Shown here piece after piece: positions 1-8,406 of a DNA stretch of 64,000 nucleotides (position 1 is the first letter of the stretch; each line of letters opens with the position of its first letter). The stretch covers positions 1 to 64,000 of the forward strand of contig JAAWAE010000099.1 in assembly GCA_022792035.1 (NCBI GenBank), written 5' to 3'. Source of the DNA: Ruminiclostridium sp. Lineage in GTDB: Bacteria > Bacillota > Clostridia > Oscillospirales > Oscillospiraceae. The position numbers and the translations under genes were made by a program. The notes beneath the pieces were generated by a model that made no database searches, had not been told where the DNA came from, and saw only the letters and a list, made by a program, of their open reading frames with translations.

Positions 1-240
1 AACGCTACCGTGAATCGCGGCCAGACCGTGACCTTCCTGTATCGTTACGCTGAGTCTCCCGCCGCCACCGGCGAGAGCAGCTTCACTGACGTCGCCGCCG
101 ACGCTTTCTACGCCGACGCCGTCAAGTGGGCTGTGGCAGAAGAGATCACCAACGGTACCTCTTCCACCACCTTCAGCCCTGCCAGCAACTGCACACGCGG
201 CCAGATCGTGACCTTTATGTATCGTCAGATGGCTGAGTGA
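1..240 (+). CDS. C-terminal fragment of an SLH (S-layer homology) domain protein, 5' truncated by the window edge
   Basis: Frame 1 is open from base 1 (NATVNRGQTVTFLYRYA...FTDVAADAFYADAVKWAVAEEITNGTSSTTFSPASNCTRGQIVTFMYR), the typical SLH FTDV/A..YADAV.WA...I..GTS.TTFSP...TRGQ pattern; stop TGA at 240. Confidence 0.9.
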   Translation, partial: NATVNRGQTVTFLYRYAESPAATGESSFTDVAADAFYADAVKWAVAEEITNGTSSTTFSPASNCTRGQIVTFMYRQMAE

Positions 241-312
241 TCTGTTCTAAGCAGGAAAACACGAACACAGCACCGAAAAGGGGCGGGGCTTCGGCCCCGT
301 CCCTTTTCCCGT

Positions 313-1266
313 TTGGAGGGGATCGGGTTGAAATTGAGTTTGTTCGAGTATTGTCTGGCGGCAAATAAGGAATATTTGTTGGAGGAATGGGACGCCCAAC
401 GCAACGTTTTGTCTCCGGAACGCGTCAGTTATGGCAGCCAGCGGCGGGTCTGGTGGACCTGTGAAAAGGGGCACCAATGGGAGGCCATGGTCAAGAGCCG
501 GGCCGGAGGGACGGGGTGTCCTTACTGCTCCAACCGGCGCATCGTGGCGGGGGAAAATGACCTGGCCAGTGCCTATCCGGAGCTGGCGGCGGAGTGGGAC
601 GTGGAAAAGAACGGGGTCCTCTCCCCCACCGCCCTGCCTGCCGGGACCACGAAAAAGGTGTGGTGGCGGTGCGGCAAGGGGCATACCTGGTGCGCCGCCG
701 TTTCCTCCCGGGTGCGCGGGGCGGGGTGCCCGGTGTGTACCGGGAAGGTGATCGTGGCGGAGGAGAACGATTTGGGGAGCCGCTTCCCCGAGATCGCCGC
801 CCAATGGCATCCCACGAAAAACGGGAGCCTGACCCCGAAAAACTGTCCGCCGTCCAGCAACCGAAGAGTGTGGTGGCGCTGTCCCCTGGGGCACGAGTAT
901 CAGGCGGCGGTGGGTGCCCGGACGGTGAATGGATCCGACTGCCCCTACTGCGCGGGGAAAAAGGTGCTGGCGGGGTTTAACGATTTGGCCAGCCAGGAAC
1001 CCGCCGTGGCCGCCGCTTGGCACCCCACGCTGAATGGCGCCCTGACCCCCCAAGACGTCACCACCGGGAGCCGCCGGAAGGTCTGGTGGCTGTGTCCGGA
1101 GGGCCACGTCTGGAAGGCCGTGGTATACTCCCGCGCCAGGGCGCAGAAAACCGGGTGTCCCGTGTGCGCGGGACGCATCCCCCAGGCCCGGCAGGCCCGG
1201 TACAGCAGCCTGATCGGAGAACAGAAAACCGCCGCTGTCCGGCAAGACGAAAGGGGTGAGCCTTAG
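313..1266 (+). CDS. Zinc-ribbon repeat protein (DUF4379-like), four tandem VWW.C..GH.W.A.V..R..G.GCP.C units
   Basis: Four repeats of [KR][KR]VWW.C..GH....V..R.....CP.C linked by END/NDLAS..PE.AA.W...KNG.L.P segments; the overlapping minus ORF 247-1287 has no recognisable domain. Confidence 0.85.
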   Translation: MEGIGLKLSLFEYCLAANKEYLLEEWDAQRNVLSPERVSYGSQRRVWWTCEKGHQWEAMVKSRAGGTGCPYCSNRRIVAGENDLASAYPELAAEWDVEKNGVLSPTALPAGTTKKVWWRCGKGHTWCAAVSSRVRGAGCPVCTGKVIVAEENDLGSRFPEIAAQWHPTKNGSLTPKNCPPSSNRRVWWRCPLGHEYQAAVGARTVNGSDCPYCAGKKVLAGFNDLASQEPAVAAAWHPTLNGALTPQDVTTGSRRKVWWLCPEGHVWKAVVYSRARAQKTGCPVCAGRIPQARQARYSSLIGEQKTAAVRQDERGEP

Positions 1267-1302
1267 CTCACCCCTTTTGCGTCCCATGAAAAACCGTGTT
1301 AT

Positions 1303-2130
1303 TTAAGGATTCTCATAAAGTTCCGTAAGGTACGCCTGGACCACCCAGCGAGTGGCATGACCCCGGCCGGTGCAGGTGGACAGGGTCAGAATCTTGTCCT
1401 GGGCGGTGGGCACCAGACCCGTGTCAATGGCCGAGCTCTCCAGGGCAAAGGCGATGAAGTCCTCTTTCTCCTCGTCGGTCTGGAGGTCCAGGCGGTAGGT
1501 CCGTTCCAGGACACTGACCTCATAGGCCGCGAAAATGTCGTAGCGGGAGATCCCCCGCTGGTCCACGATGTACACGCTGGGCGCCTTTTCCCAAAACTCC
1601 AGGTCTTTGTAGCCCGCCAGCAGGCCGAACATGGATTCGTTGCGCATCCGGTGACCGTAGACAAGGGTGTTGAAATCCTGGAAATTGCTGTTGTTGCGGC
1701 AGTCCAGGAAAATGGACCCCACGGCGCTGACCTCTTTCTTCCAGGTGTGGTTCAGATAGTAGTCGTTGTCCCCGCCGAACATCAGGGGATAGGAGATGGC
1801 GATGCCCGGGATGCGCAGCCAGCCGCCGGCTTCCCCATTGACCTCCTGCAGCGCCTCCAAGTCCAAGCCCCGCAGCGCCTGCACCGGCGCAGGGAGCGCC
1901 TCCTCGGCGGGGGCCTCCGGCTCCTGGTCCTGCTCTGGCTGCTCTGCTTTTTCCGGCTCCTGGACCACTCCGGACGGAATGCTGAACCCGGCGATGGCCT
2001 CCGCGTCGGCATAGTCCTGGGCTCCTTTGTGCAGATCCACTTGGTGGCGTACCACGCCGGCGCAACCCACCACCAGACCAATCACCAGAACCACCGTCAG
2101 CACTTTATATACCTTTTTCTTCACACGCAC
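1303..2130 (-). CDS. Class B sortase
   Basis: N-terminal TM segment; ISYPLMFGGDNDYYLNHTWKKE, GSIFLDCRNN, LVYGHRM, catalytic TLSTCTG...RWVV motif. Confidence 0.88.
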   Translation of the reverse strand: MRVKKKVYKVLTVVLVIGLVVGCAGVVRHQVDLHKGAQDYADAEAIAGFSIPSGVVQEPEKAEQPEQDQEPEAPAEEALPAPVQALRGLDLEALQEVNGEAGGWLRIPGIAISYPLMFGGDNDYYLNHTWKKEVSAVGSIFLDCRNNSNFQDFNTLVYGHRMRNESMFGLLAGYKDLEFWEKAPSVYIVDQRGISRYDIFAAYEVSVLERTYRLDLQTDEEKEDFIAFALESSAIDTGLVPTAQDKILTLSTCTGRGHATRWVVQAYLTELYENP

Positions 2131-2320
2131 TCCCCCTCATAGGCAAACTTTGTCCCCACGGGACAGGAGCGGCCCCCTGAAGGGCCTTTTTCCTTATGTT
2201 TAATCCTATCACACCGCACCAAGAACGTCAACCGCATTTCAAGGGATGCGGGAACGGTCCCCCGTACCACGCCCGGTACAGGGGACCGTTCCTGTTTCTT
2301 TCTAAATATGGGATACGGTC

Positions 2321-3172
2321 TCAGCCCAGCAGATCCGCCAAAGAGGTATCCATGGTCACCGTCAGGCGGGGCAGCTCATGCAGGCCCTTGCGGGGGTGGG
2401 CCATCCCGGACTTCGTCACGACACTCACCGGGAAATTCTCCTCGAGCATGGCCTTGGCCCAAGGCTCCGTGGCCCCGAAGGGGTAGGCGAAAAAGCAGAC
2501 CGCCTCCCCTAACTGCGCCTCGATCCGGTTATGGCTTTTTTGAAGGTCCTCCAAGACCCGGCCGCAAAAGTCCTCCTTCGATTCCCCCGGGAGGCGCTGG
2601 ACCCCGTTGGGACCGTTGGGATCATAACCGCCGTTTTGACTCTCGAAATTATGCAGGGCGTAGGTGTGGGACCCGATCTCCACCAGCCCCGACGCCGTCA
2701 TCTCCCGGCACATCTCCCAGCTGACATTCCCGCTGAGCGCCTGGTCCGTTTTGCAGACGATGATGGAGATCACCGCCTTCATCTGGTGCTTTTTTAACAG
2801 GGGGTAGAGCAGGTCGTAATTGCTGCGGTAGCCGTCGTCAAAGGTCAGAAGCACCGGCTTGTCCGGGAAGGGACCTCCTTCCGCCAGCTCCCGGGGCAGG
2901 ATGGTCTGGTATCCGTTCTCCTGGAGCCAGGTCAAGTCCGCGTCCAGCTTTTGGGCCGTCACCGTCATGTCGTTGCACTCCCCCGCCTCCACCACATGGT
3001 GGTACATCAAAACCGGCAGGGTCCGGGGCAATCCCTCCCCGCCGGGCTGCTGGCCGCCGTAACATACCACCGCCGCACCGGCCAAACACAGCGCCGCGAC
3101 GCACAGTGCCGCCAAGTCCACTCGAACTCTTGCCCATCGTTCGCTCATACGATCCTCCCAATCCCCACCCAA
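2321..3172 (-). CDS. Polysaccharide deacetylase family protein (NodB homology domain)
   Basis: N-terminal signal/TM; LPVLMYHHV, PVLLTFDDGYRSNYDLLYPLLKK, VEIGSHTYALHN, FFAYPFGA motifs. Confidence 0.9.
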   Translation of the reverse strand: MGGDWEDRMSERWARVRVDLAALCVAALCLAGAAVVCYGGQQPGGEGLPRTLPVLMYHHVVEAGECNDMTVTAQKLDADLTWLQENGYQTILPRELAEGGPFPDKPVLLTFDDGYRSNYDLLYPLLKKHQMKAVISIIVCKTDQALSGNVSWEMCREMTASGLVEIGSHTYALHNFESQNGGYDPNGPNGVQRLPGESKEDFCGRVLEDLQKSHNRIEAQLGEAVCFFAYPFGATEPWAKAMLEENFPVSVVTKSGMAHPRKGLHELPRLTVTMDTSLADLLG

Positions 3173-3194
3173 CCCGACTCCCTATGCCAACCTT

Positions 3195-3395
3195 TCATGA
3201 AAGGGAGTTTTCGGATGGATGATCACACCGCTTTGCAGTTTCTTCTGTCTTCAGCGTTGCCAATCCACGGCCGATTATGTAGCGAAACATTTCCGCCCGT
3301 GTATCGTTATAGAATCGTTCTTTTTTCAGCTGGTCCAGCATCGGCGCCCATTCTGGCTGCAATGTGACCATGGCTCGTTTGGGGTACATTGACAT
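3195..3395 (-). CDS. Small RHH-like DNA-binding protein, divergent from the 3551 gene
   Basis: MSMYPKRAMVTLQPEWAPMLDQLKKERFYNDTRAEMFRYIIGRGL resembles a ribbon-helix-helix (beta strand then two helices); start at 3395 preceded by AGGAGGTGAGCCT. Confidence 0.6.
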   Translation of the reverse strand: MSMYPKRAMVTLQPEWAPMLDQLKKERFYNDTRAEMFRYIIGRGLATLKTEETAKRCDHPSENSLS

Positions 3396-3409
3396 AGGCT
3401 CACCTCCTT

Positions 3410-3540
3410 CGCGGTGTATCACTCCATCAGTGATTCACTTCCTTCCTTATTATAGGACATCAGAGATACACCTGTCAAGTGTTCTTCCTGTTTTTTCGCC
3501 TTTACATCAGTGTATCACTGTGATATGATATACACCAAGG
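3410..3540. promoter_or_regulatory. Divergent promoter/operator region between two RHH genes
   Basis: Rightward TTTACA (3501-3506)-17 bp-TATGAT (3524-3529). Leftward TTGACA (complement of 3473-3478)-18 bp-TATAAT (complement of 3449-3454). Repeated GTGTATCA-type half-sites at about 3414, 3429 (inverted, imperfect), 3465 (inverted), 3510 and 3527 (inverted). Confidence 0.75.
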
Positions 3541-3550
3541 AGGCGATACG

Positions 3551-3748
3551 ATGGCTACCAAACGACCGAGATATATGATCTCTGTGGATAACGAGATGTT
3601 CAACGCGATTGAGGATTTTCGCTTTGAGCATCGCTTTCAGACCCGCTCCGAAGCCACAACGGAGCTGATCCGCTTGGGTCTGGAGCAGCTGAAAAAGGAA
3701 CAGCAGCAAACGGCCCCCTCTGCGCCGGCAGGCCCCAGCGACCCATAA
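3551..3748 (+). CDS. Ribbon-helix-helix protein (CopG/Arc-type)
   Basis: MATKRPRYMISVDNEMFNAIEDFRFEHRFQTRSEATTELIRLGLEQLKKE; RBS AAGGAGG upstream. Confidence 0.75.
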   Translation: MATKRPRYMISVDNEMFNAIEDFRFEHRFQTRSEATTELIRLGLEQLKKEQQQTAPSAPAGPSDP

Positions 3749-3756
3749 AATAAAAC

Positions 3757-3792
3757 TGCCGCCCTCCTCCCCGGATGGCGGCAATTTTATGG
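3757..3792. terminator. Intrinsic terminator-like hairpin between the RHH gene and the toxin-like remnant
   Basis: aaaactgccgcc...ggcggcaattttat inverted repeat flanked by A-rich and T-rich tracts (bidirectional). Confidence 0.65.
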
Positions 3793-3815
3793 TCCCTATC
3801 GTGCTGAGCCCTGGC

Positions 3816-3917
3816 TCAATAACGCTTGTAAATCGTTCCCCGGCTGTTTGCGTCAATGACATAAACAACCAGTTTCCCGTGATCCACAGAGTAAATGATC
3901 CTTTCCCGGTTACTCAT
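3816..3917 (-). pseudogene. 33-codon RelE/ParE-like toxin C-terminal remnant (or micro-ORF)
   Basis: Minus-strand translation MSNRERIIYSVDHGKLVVYVIDANSRGTIYKRY resembles the C-terminal R.IY.VD...V.V..V..R...Y of RelE/ParE toxins; preceded by AGGAGGG; not in the supplied ORF list because it is short. Confidence 0.55.
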
Positions 3918-4055
3918 TCTGTCCCTCCTTACGCGCAAAGCTGTTGCGTTCCATGTTTCTATTATACACTCTGCCCACAAAACACGCAACTATGTTTTAC
4001 ATCCACAAACCCCCGCCGCCCTCCTCCCGGAAGGCGGCGGGGGTTTCCCGTGATC

Positions 4056-5657
4056 TTAAAAGCTTTCGTCCTCTTGGACCGTTCCAACCTCAGGTCGTAT
4101 GGCCGTCAGCAGGGTTTCCCAATCCTCATCTCCGGATATTTTTTCCTCCAGCGCCGCTTTTTCTTCCTCACTAAGGTAATCATAGACCGCTGTGAATGGA
4201 TCAATCCAACGATTCTTGGCATACTTCTCCGCCAAAGCCGCCGCGCCTTCATCCCCCACATAGTCCATCCAGTCCAAGCGGAACTCCGTACACTTTACGA
4301 TCCGCTCTTCCCCATAATAAGCGCGAAAATCATAATACATCTCGGACAGCAGTCCATAAAGGGCTGCCTCGGCCTCCCCGCTGCTCTGGATCTTCCGTCC
4401 CCCCTCGCCCAGGTAGACGTTCAGGGTCACGGTCTCCTTCTTCTCGTGGTCCCAGAGCATGAAGCCCACCTGCGGTTCATAACCATGATTCCTCTCGTCG
4501 ATGGGCCAGGATACCGCAAAGAGATAGGGGCCCTTGTGTTTCGTCTCCTTGCCCTCATCCCCGCAGACCTGCGCGTGGGTAAAATAGCCGCCTCCGCCCC
4601 AGCGGGCATTGTCCTCCACCTCCTGTGGCCGGGTGTAGACCCCCACGGTCAGGGCGGTCCCCACCAGAGCCGCAGTCACGATCAGCGTTATGACCACCAA
4701 GTTCTTCCTGGTCTTATAGCTCATGATTGCACCTAACCTTTCTTTCAGCCGCTGGCCGCCCTCGGTGAGGGTCACCGCAGCCACGGAGGACTCGTGCCGT
4801 CCGCCGGCCTCCAGGCTGCGCAGGAGGGTATCCCCGTAGGCCCGGTGTGCCTGAGGCGGCAGGGCTTTCAAGACCGCCTCGTCACAAGCCAGCTCACAGG
4901 CCCGCTCCACCTCCCGGCTCATCATCCACACCAGAGGATTGAACCAGTGCAGGCAGAGCGTCAGCTGGAGCAGCCACTTGTAGAGCAGGTCTCCCCGCTG
5001 ATAATGGGTCAGCTCGTGGAGGAGGATGTAGTCCAGGTCTTCCTCCGGTCCCGTCACCCCCGGCAGGACGATGCAGGGTCGGAACACCCCCATCAGCATG
5101 GGGGTGGACAGCAGCGGATTGGTGTACAGCCCTATGGGTCTATGGATCCACAACCGCTCTTCCATCTGCGACAGCCGCTCCAGCATCGCCGGGTCCGCCA
5201 CCGGTTCCCATCCAGCCCGGACGCTTCGCACAAAGCCCCGGTAGATCATGACCTTCCTTGCCCCCAGCAGCAGCGCGGTCCCCAGCCAAGCAAGCCCCAG
5301 CAGGACCCCCGGTGGCACCCGAAGGCTGGGCGGCACAGGCTCCGGTTCCGGGACCGCGATGGAGTTGGCGTCAGCGGCATCCTGGACCTCCGTCCAGTCG
5401 GCCGGGGCGGGTTCCCCAATCTCTGCGGGAGCCTGCCGGTCCACACGCACCGGCTCCTCCGGCTGGAAGAGCTGTCCCATCAAATTCCCCTCCGGGGCAA
5501 CGGGCAGCAGCAAACGGGCCACCACCAGCAGCCAAATGTAATACTGCCAGCTTTTGCTGAGCCGTTCCCGATACAGGGGGCGGCACAACAGCAGCACCGC
5601 GATCAGCAATCCCCCAGACAGGGACAGGGACAATACCATGCGCAAGGTATCGTTCAT
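4056..5657 (-). CDS. BlaR1-like M56 family membrane metallopeptidase
   Basis: N-terminal TM helices, LLHELTHYQRGDLLYKWL (HExxH), NPLVWMMSREVERACELACDEAVL; C-terminal extracellular region without an obvious PBP-like SxxK/KTG sensor. Confidence 0.88.
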   Translation of the reverse strand: MNDTLRMVLSLSLSGGLLIAVLLLCRPLYRERLSKSWQYYIWLLVVARLLLPVAPEGNLMGQLFQPEEPVRVDRQAPAEIGEPAPADWTEVQDAADANSIAVPEPEPVPPSLRVPPGVLLGLAWLGTALLLGARKVMIYRGFVRSVRAGWEPVADPAMLERLSQMEERLWIHRPIGLYTNPLLSTPMLMGVFRPCIVLPGVTGPEEDLDYILLHELTHYQRGDLLYKWLLQLTLCLHWFNPLVWMMSREVERACELACDEAVLKALPPQAHRAYGDTLLRSLEAGGRHESSVAAVTLTEGGQRLKERLGAIMSYKTRKNLVVITLIVTAALVGTALTVGVYTRPQEVEDNARWGGGGYFTHAQVCGDEGKETKHKGPYLFAVSWPIDERNHGYEPQVGFMLWDHEKKETVTLNVYLGEGGRKIQSSGEAEAALYGLLSEMYYDFRAYYGEERIVKCTEFRLDWMDYVGDEGAAALAEKYAKNRWIDPFTAVYDYLSEEEKAALEEKISGDEDWETLLTAIRPEVGTVQEDESF

Positions 5658-6028
5658 TCTCCCCCCCTTTCCCAGAACAGCCGCAGCTCCTCATAATCGT
5701 CCGAAGTCAGCAGGTCCCGCTGGATGAGGGTCGCCACCAAGCCCCGGGCGCTCCCCTGGTAGAGTTTGTTGAGAAGGGTCTCGGTCTGTGCCGCCTGATA
5801 GTCGGCCTCGGTAACCACGGCGGTGTATTCGTTCCGCCGTCCCAGTTTCTTTGTCTTCAGCAGGCCCTTTTCCACCAGCCGGGAGAGCAGGGTGATGACC
5901 GTGTTTTTCTGCCAAGTACGGCCTTTCTTCGCCAGCTCCTCCATGATGTAGGCATAAAGGGCCGTGCCGTCGTTGGCCCAGACGATCTTCATCAGCTCCA
6001 GCTCGGAATCCGAAATTTGTTGTGCCAT
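5654..6028 (-). CDS. BlaI/MecI/CopY family transcriptional repressor
   Basis: MAQQISDSELELMKIVWANDGTALYAYIMEELAKKGRTWQKNTVITLLSRLVEKGLLKTKKLGRRNEYTAVV; start at 6028 preferred over the 6097 ORF start because of the GGAGGAAGCACC RBS; stop overlaps the start of the M56 gene. Confidence 0.92.
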   Translation of the reverse strand: MAQQISDSELELMKIVWANDGTALYAYIMEELAKKGRTWQKNTVITLLSRLVEKGLLKTKKLGRRNEYTAVVTEADYQAAQTETLLNKLYQGSARGLVATLIQRDLLTSDDYEELRLFWERGGE

Positions 6029-6039
6029 GGGTGCTTCCT

Positions 6040-6100
6040 CCTTTGATGACATCCTGTAGTCTATCATTAGGATAACACCATGTAGTCCATATGTCAAGCG
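6040..6100 (-). promoter_or_regulatory. Promoter and putative operator for the blaI-like/M56 operon
   Basis: Minus strand TTGACA (complement of 6092-6097)-17 bp-TATCCT; GACTACA repeated twice (GGACTACATGG and AGACTACAGGA), similar to the TACA/TGTA cores of BlaI-family operators. Confidence 0.6.
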
Positions 6101-6170
6101 CTTTTTCGCAGAAAATCCCCCCTACCTTTGGCAAAATGCCATGGGTAGGGGGGATTGGATCAAAAAGGGG

Positions 6171-6383
6171 TCACTGTCCCACCTGAGACCAGTCAATGTC
6201 CCGCTCGTCTAGGAAGCCGCTCTTCTCTGCGGCTTCCAGATGCCGGGCCTCCTCCTCCGTTAGTTTCGTGTAGTCGGGGTCCCAAGCCATGACAAGCTTC
6301 TCAATGACCGCAACTGCGAAGCTTTGTTCCGCTTCCGGCAGCATTTCTACCAAGCGTGCCGCTTCCATCGCAAAATCAGACAT
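6171..6383 (-). CDS. Putative antitoxin partner of the RelE-like gene
   Basis: MSDFAMEAARLVEMLPEAEQSFAVAVIEKLVMAWDPDYTKLTEEEARHLEAAEKSGFLDERDIDW; starts 5 bp after the toxin stop. Confidence 0.6.
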   Translation of the reverse strand: MSDFAMEAARLVEMLPEAEQSFAVAVIEKLVMAWDPDYTKLTEEEARHLEAAEKSGFLDERDIDWSQVGQ

Positions 6384-6387
6384 ATCG

Positions 6388-6657
6388 TTACCCCCATTTC
6401 TTATAGATATCTCCTCGGTTTCCAATATCGAGAACATCCAGAATCTCTATTTCTCCGTCCAGCCCATATCTGTATATGACACGCCAGGCGCTCACACGCA
6501 GCCGCAGCCTGCCCTCTCCTCTTCCCTTCATGGGTTTGATATCTCCAACAGGCGGAATATTCGTCAACCCTTGTATCGCCGTCCGAATCCGGGCGACTGA
6601 CTTCTTGGGAAGTTTATGCAGGAACCTGACCGCATCCTTGGAGTATTTGATTTCCAT
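6388..6657 (-). CDS. RelE/ParE family toxin
   Basis: MEIKYSKDAVRFLHKLPKKSVARIRTAIQGLTNIPPVGDIKPMKGRGEGRLRLRVSAWRVIYRYGLDGEIEILDVLDIGNRGDIYKKW, canonical RelE fold signature. Confidence 0.88.
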   Translation of the reverse strand: MEIKYSKDAVRFLHKLPKKSVARIRTAIQGLTNIPPVGDIKPMKGRGEGRLRLRVSAWRVIYRYGLDGEIEILDVLDIGNRGDIYKKWG

Positions 6658-6687
6658 TCGCCGATCTCCCTCGTCCCGCTCCATTTC

Positions 6688-8391
6688 TTAAAGCGCGCTC
6701 TTCTTCAACTCCTCCAACAAAGCCTCCGTCTCCTGGGCCACCTGCCGCAGCGCCCCCTCCTCAAAGGGCGAGCGCAGTCCGGCCTCCTCCAGCAGCTGCG
6801 TGAACACTTTCTCTCCACCCTGGGACAGAAAGCGCACATACCGGGCAAAGGCCCCGTCATAGTCCTTCTGGGACGCCAACAGGAACTGCAGCGCCGCAGT
6901 CTGGGCCAGACAGTAGTCGATATAATAAAACGGCGTCTCGTAGATGTGCATCTGATACTGCCAGCGGGTCCCCTCCTCCAAGTAGGGGATCCCCTCAAAG
7001 TGCAGGTGGGGGCGGAAGTCGGCCTCCAGCTTCCGCCAGGCAGCCTTCCGCTCCTCGGGGGTCCACTCCGGGTTCTCATAGACTTGCCGCTGGAAATCGT
7101 CCACGATGGTCCCATAGGGCAGGAAGGACAGGGAATCCAGCAGGTGCATGAATTGATACCGCTTGGCATCCTCCCCAAAGAAGTGTTCCATATACGGCCA
7201 GGCGAAAAACTCCATGCTCATGGAGTGGGTCTCCGCCGTCTCCATGCCGCCTACGTTCAGCTCCACCACATACTCGTTGTCCGCGATGGTATAGTCGGCA
7301 AAGGCATGACCGGCCTCGTGGGTCACCACGTCCACGTCTGCGGAGGTCCCGTTGAAGTTCGCCAAAATAAACGGCTGATGATAGGCCATGAAGCTGGTGC
7401 AGTAGCCGCCGCCCCACTTGTTCTTCCGGGACTCCACGTCGAAGGCGTCCGTATCCAGCATGAAGTCAAAAAACTTCCCCGTCTCTTCACTCATGTCGTG
7501 ATACATCGCCTTCGCGGCGGCAAAGATCTCCTCCTTGCCTCCCTTGGGGGCGGGGTCCCCCTGGGGGAAGATGATGTCATAATCGTACAGCATCAGCTGC
7601 TCCACGCCCAAGGTCTTGGCCACCTCACGGCGCAGGCGGGCCACCACGGGCACCACGTCCCGGCGGATGTTCTCCCGGAACTGCTTGACCTCCTCCGGTC
7701 CGTAGCACAGCCGCCCCATGCGGTAATAGCCCAGCTCCACGAAGTTTTTGTAGCCCATACGCACCGCCATGCGGTGGCGGATCTTCACCAGCTGGTCAAA
7801 GAGCCCGTCCAGCTCCTGGCTGTGCTCCTGCAGGGTCCGGCCCAAGACCTCATAGGCCTCCTTCCGGGTGGCCCGGTCCGGCGACTTGGCGTGCTTCATC
7901 AGCATGGGCCGGGGGAGTTTTTCGCCCCGGAACTCGAACTCCATCCCCGCCATCAGCTGGGAGTATTTGCTCACCAAACGGTTCTCCTCCACCATCTCCT
8001 GGATGATGCAGGGGGCCATGGACTTCAAATCCACCGCAAAGGACCGGTACATCAGCGGCAGCAAGGCCCCGCTCTCCTCCAGCTCCTGGCGGTAGGGGCT
8101 TTGGACCATGGCCCGGGTGTAGTCCTGCATCAGGCTTTGGGCCTGGGGGCCGGTCTCGTCGTAATAATCCTTTTCCGCCAGATAAAACTCGTCGGCGGTG
8201 TTGATGCTGTAGCGCATATAGGACAGGGCCTGGGCGGTCTCCAGCCGGACGGCCAGAGCATTGTACCGCTTCCGGGCCTCTAAAACCTCCCGGGCGGAGG
8301 CGGCGTGCTTCACCTGCCGGATGATGTCCTTGATCTCCGCGGTAAACTCCTCGATGGACAGTCGTTGGTATTTCAGTTCCGATACTTTCAT
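6688..8391 (-). CDS. M3 family oligoendopeptidase (PepF-like)
   Basis: VDVVTHEAGHAFADY (HExxH-type HEAGH), ETAETHSMSMEFFAWP, M3 family layout. Confidence 0.93.
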   Translation of the reverse strand: MKVSELKYQRLSIEEFTAEIKDIIRQVKHAASAREVLEARKRYNALAVRLETAQALSYMRYSINTADEFYLAEKDYYDETGPQAQSLMQDYTRAMVQSPYRQELEESGALLPLMYRSFAVDLKSMAPCIIQEMVEENRLVSKYSQLMAGMEFEFRGEKLPRPMLMKHAKSPDRATRKEAYEVLGRTLQEHSQELDGLFDQLVKIRHRMAVRMGYKNFVELGYYRMGRLCYGPEEVKQFRENIRRDVVPVVARLRREVAKTLGVEQLMLYDYDIIFPQGDPAPKGGKEEIFAAAKAMYHDMSEETGKFFDFMLDTDAFDVESRKNKWGGGYCTSFMAYHQPFILANFNGTSADVDVVTHEAGHAFADYTIADNEYVVELNVGGMETAETHSMSMEFFAWPYMEHFFGEDAKRYQFMHLLDSLSFLPYGTIVDDFQRQVYENPEWTPEERKAAWRKLEADFRPHLHFEGIPYLEEGTRWQYQMHIYETPFYYIDYCLAQTAALQFLLASQKDYDGAFARYVRFLSQGGEKVFTQLLEEAGLRSPFEEGALRQVAQETEALLEELKKSAL

Positions 8392-8406
8392 GCTTCGCTC
8401 CTTTTT

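Noticed and set aside
247-1287. Minus-strand 346-aa ORF
   Set aside because: Antisense to the zinc-ribbon repeat gene, which has periodic conserved Cys/His/Trp motifs
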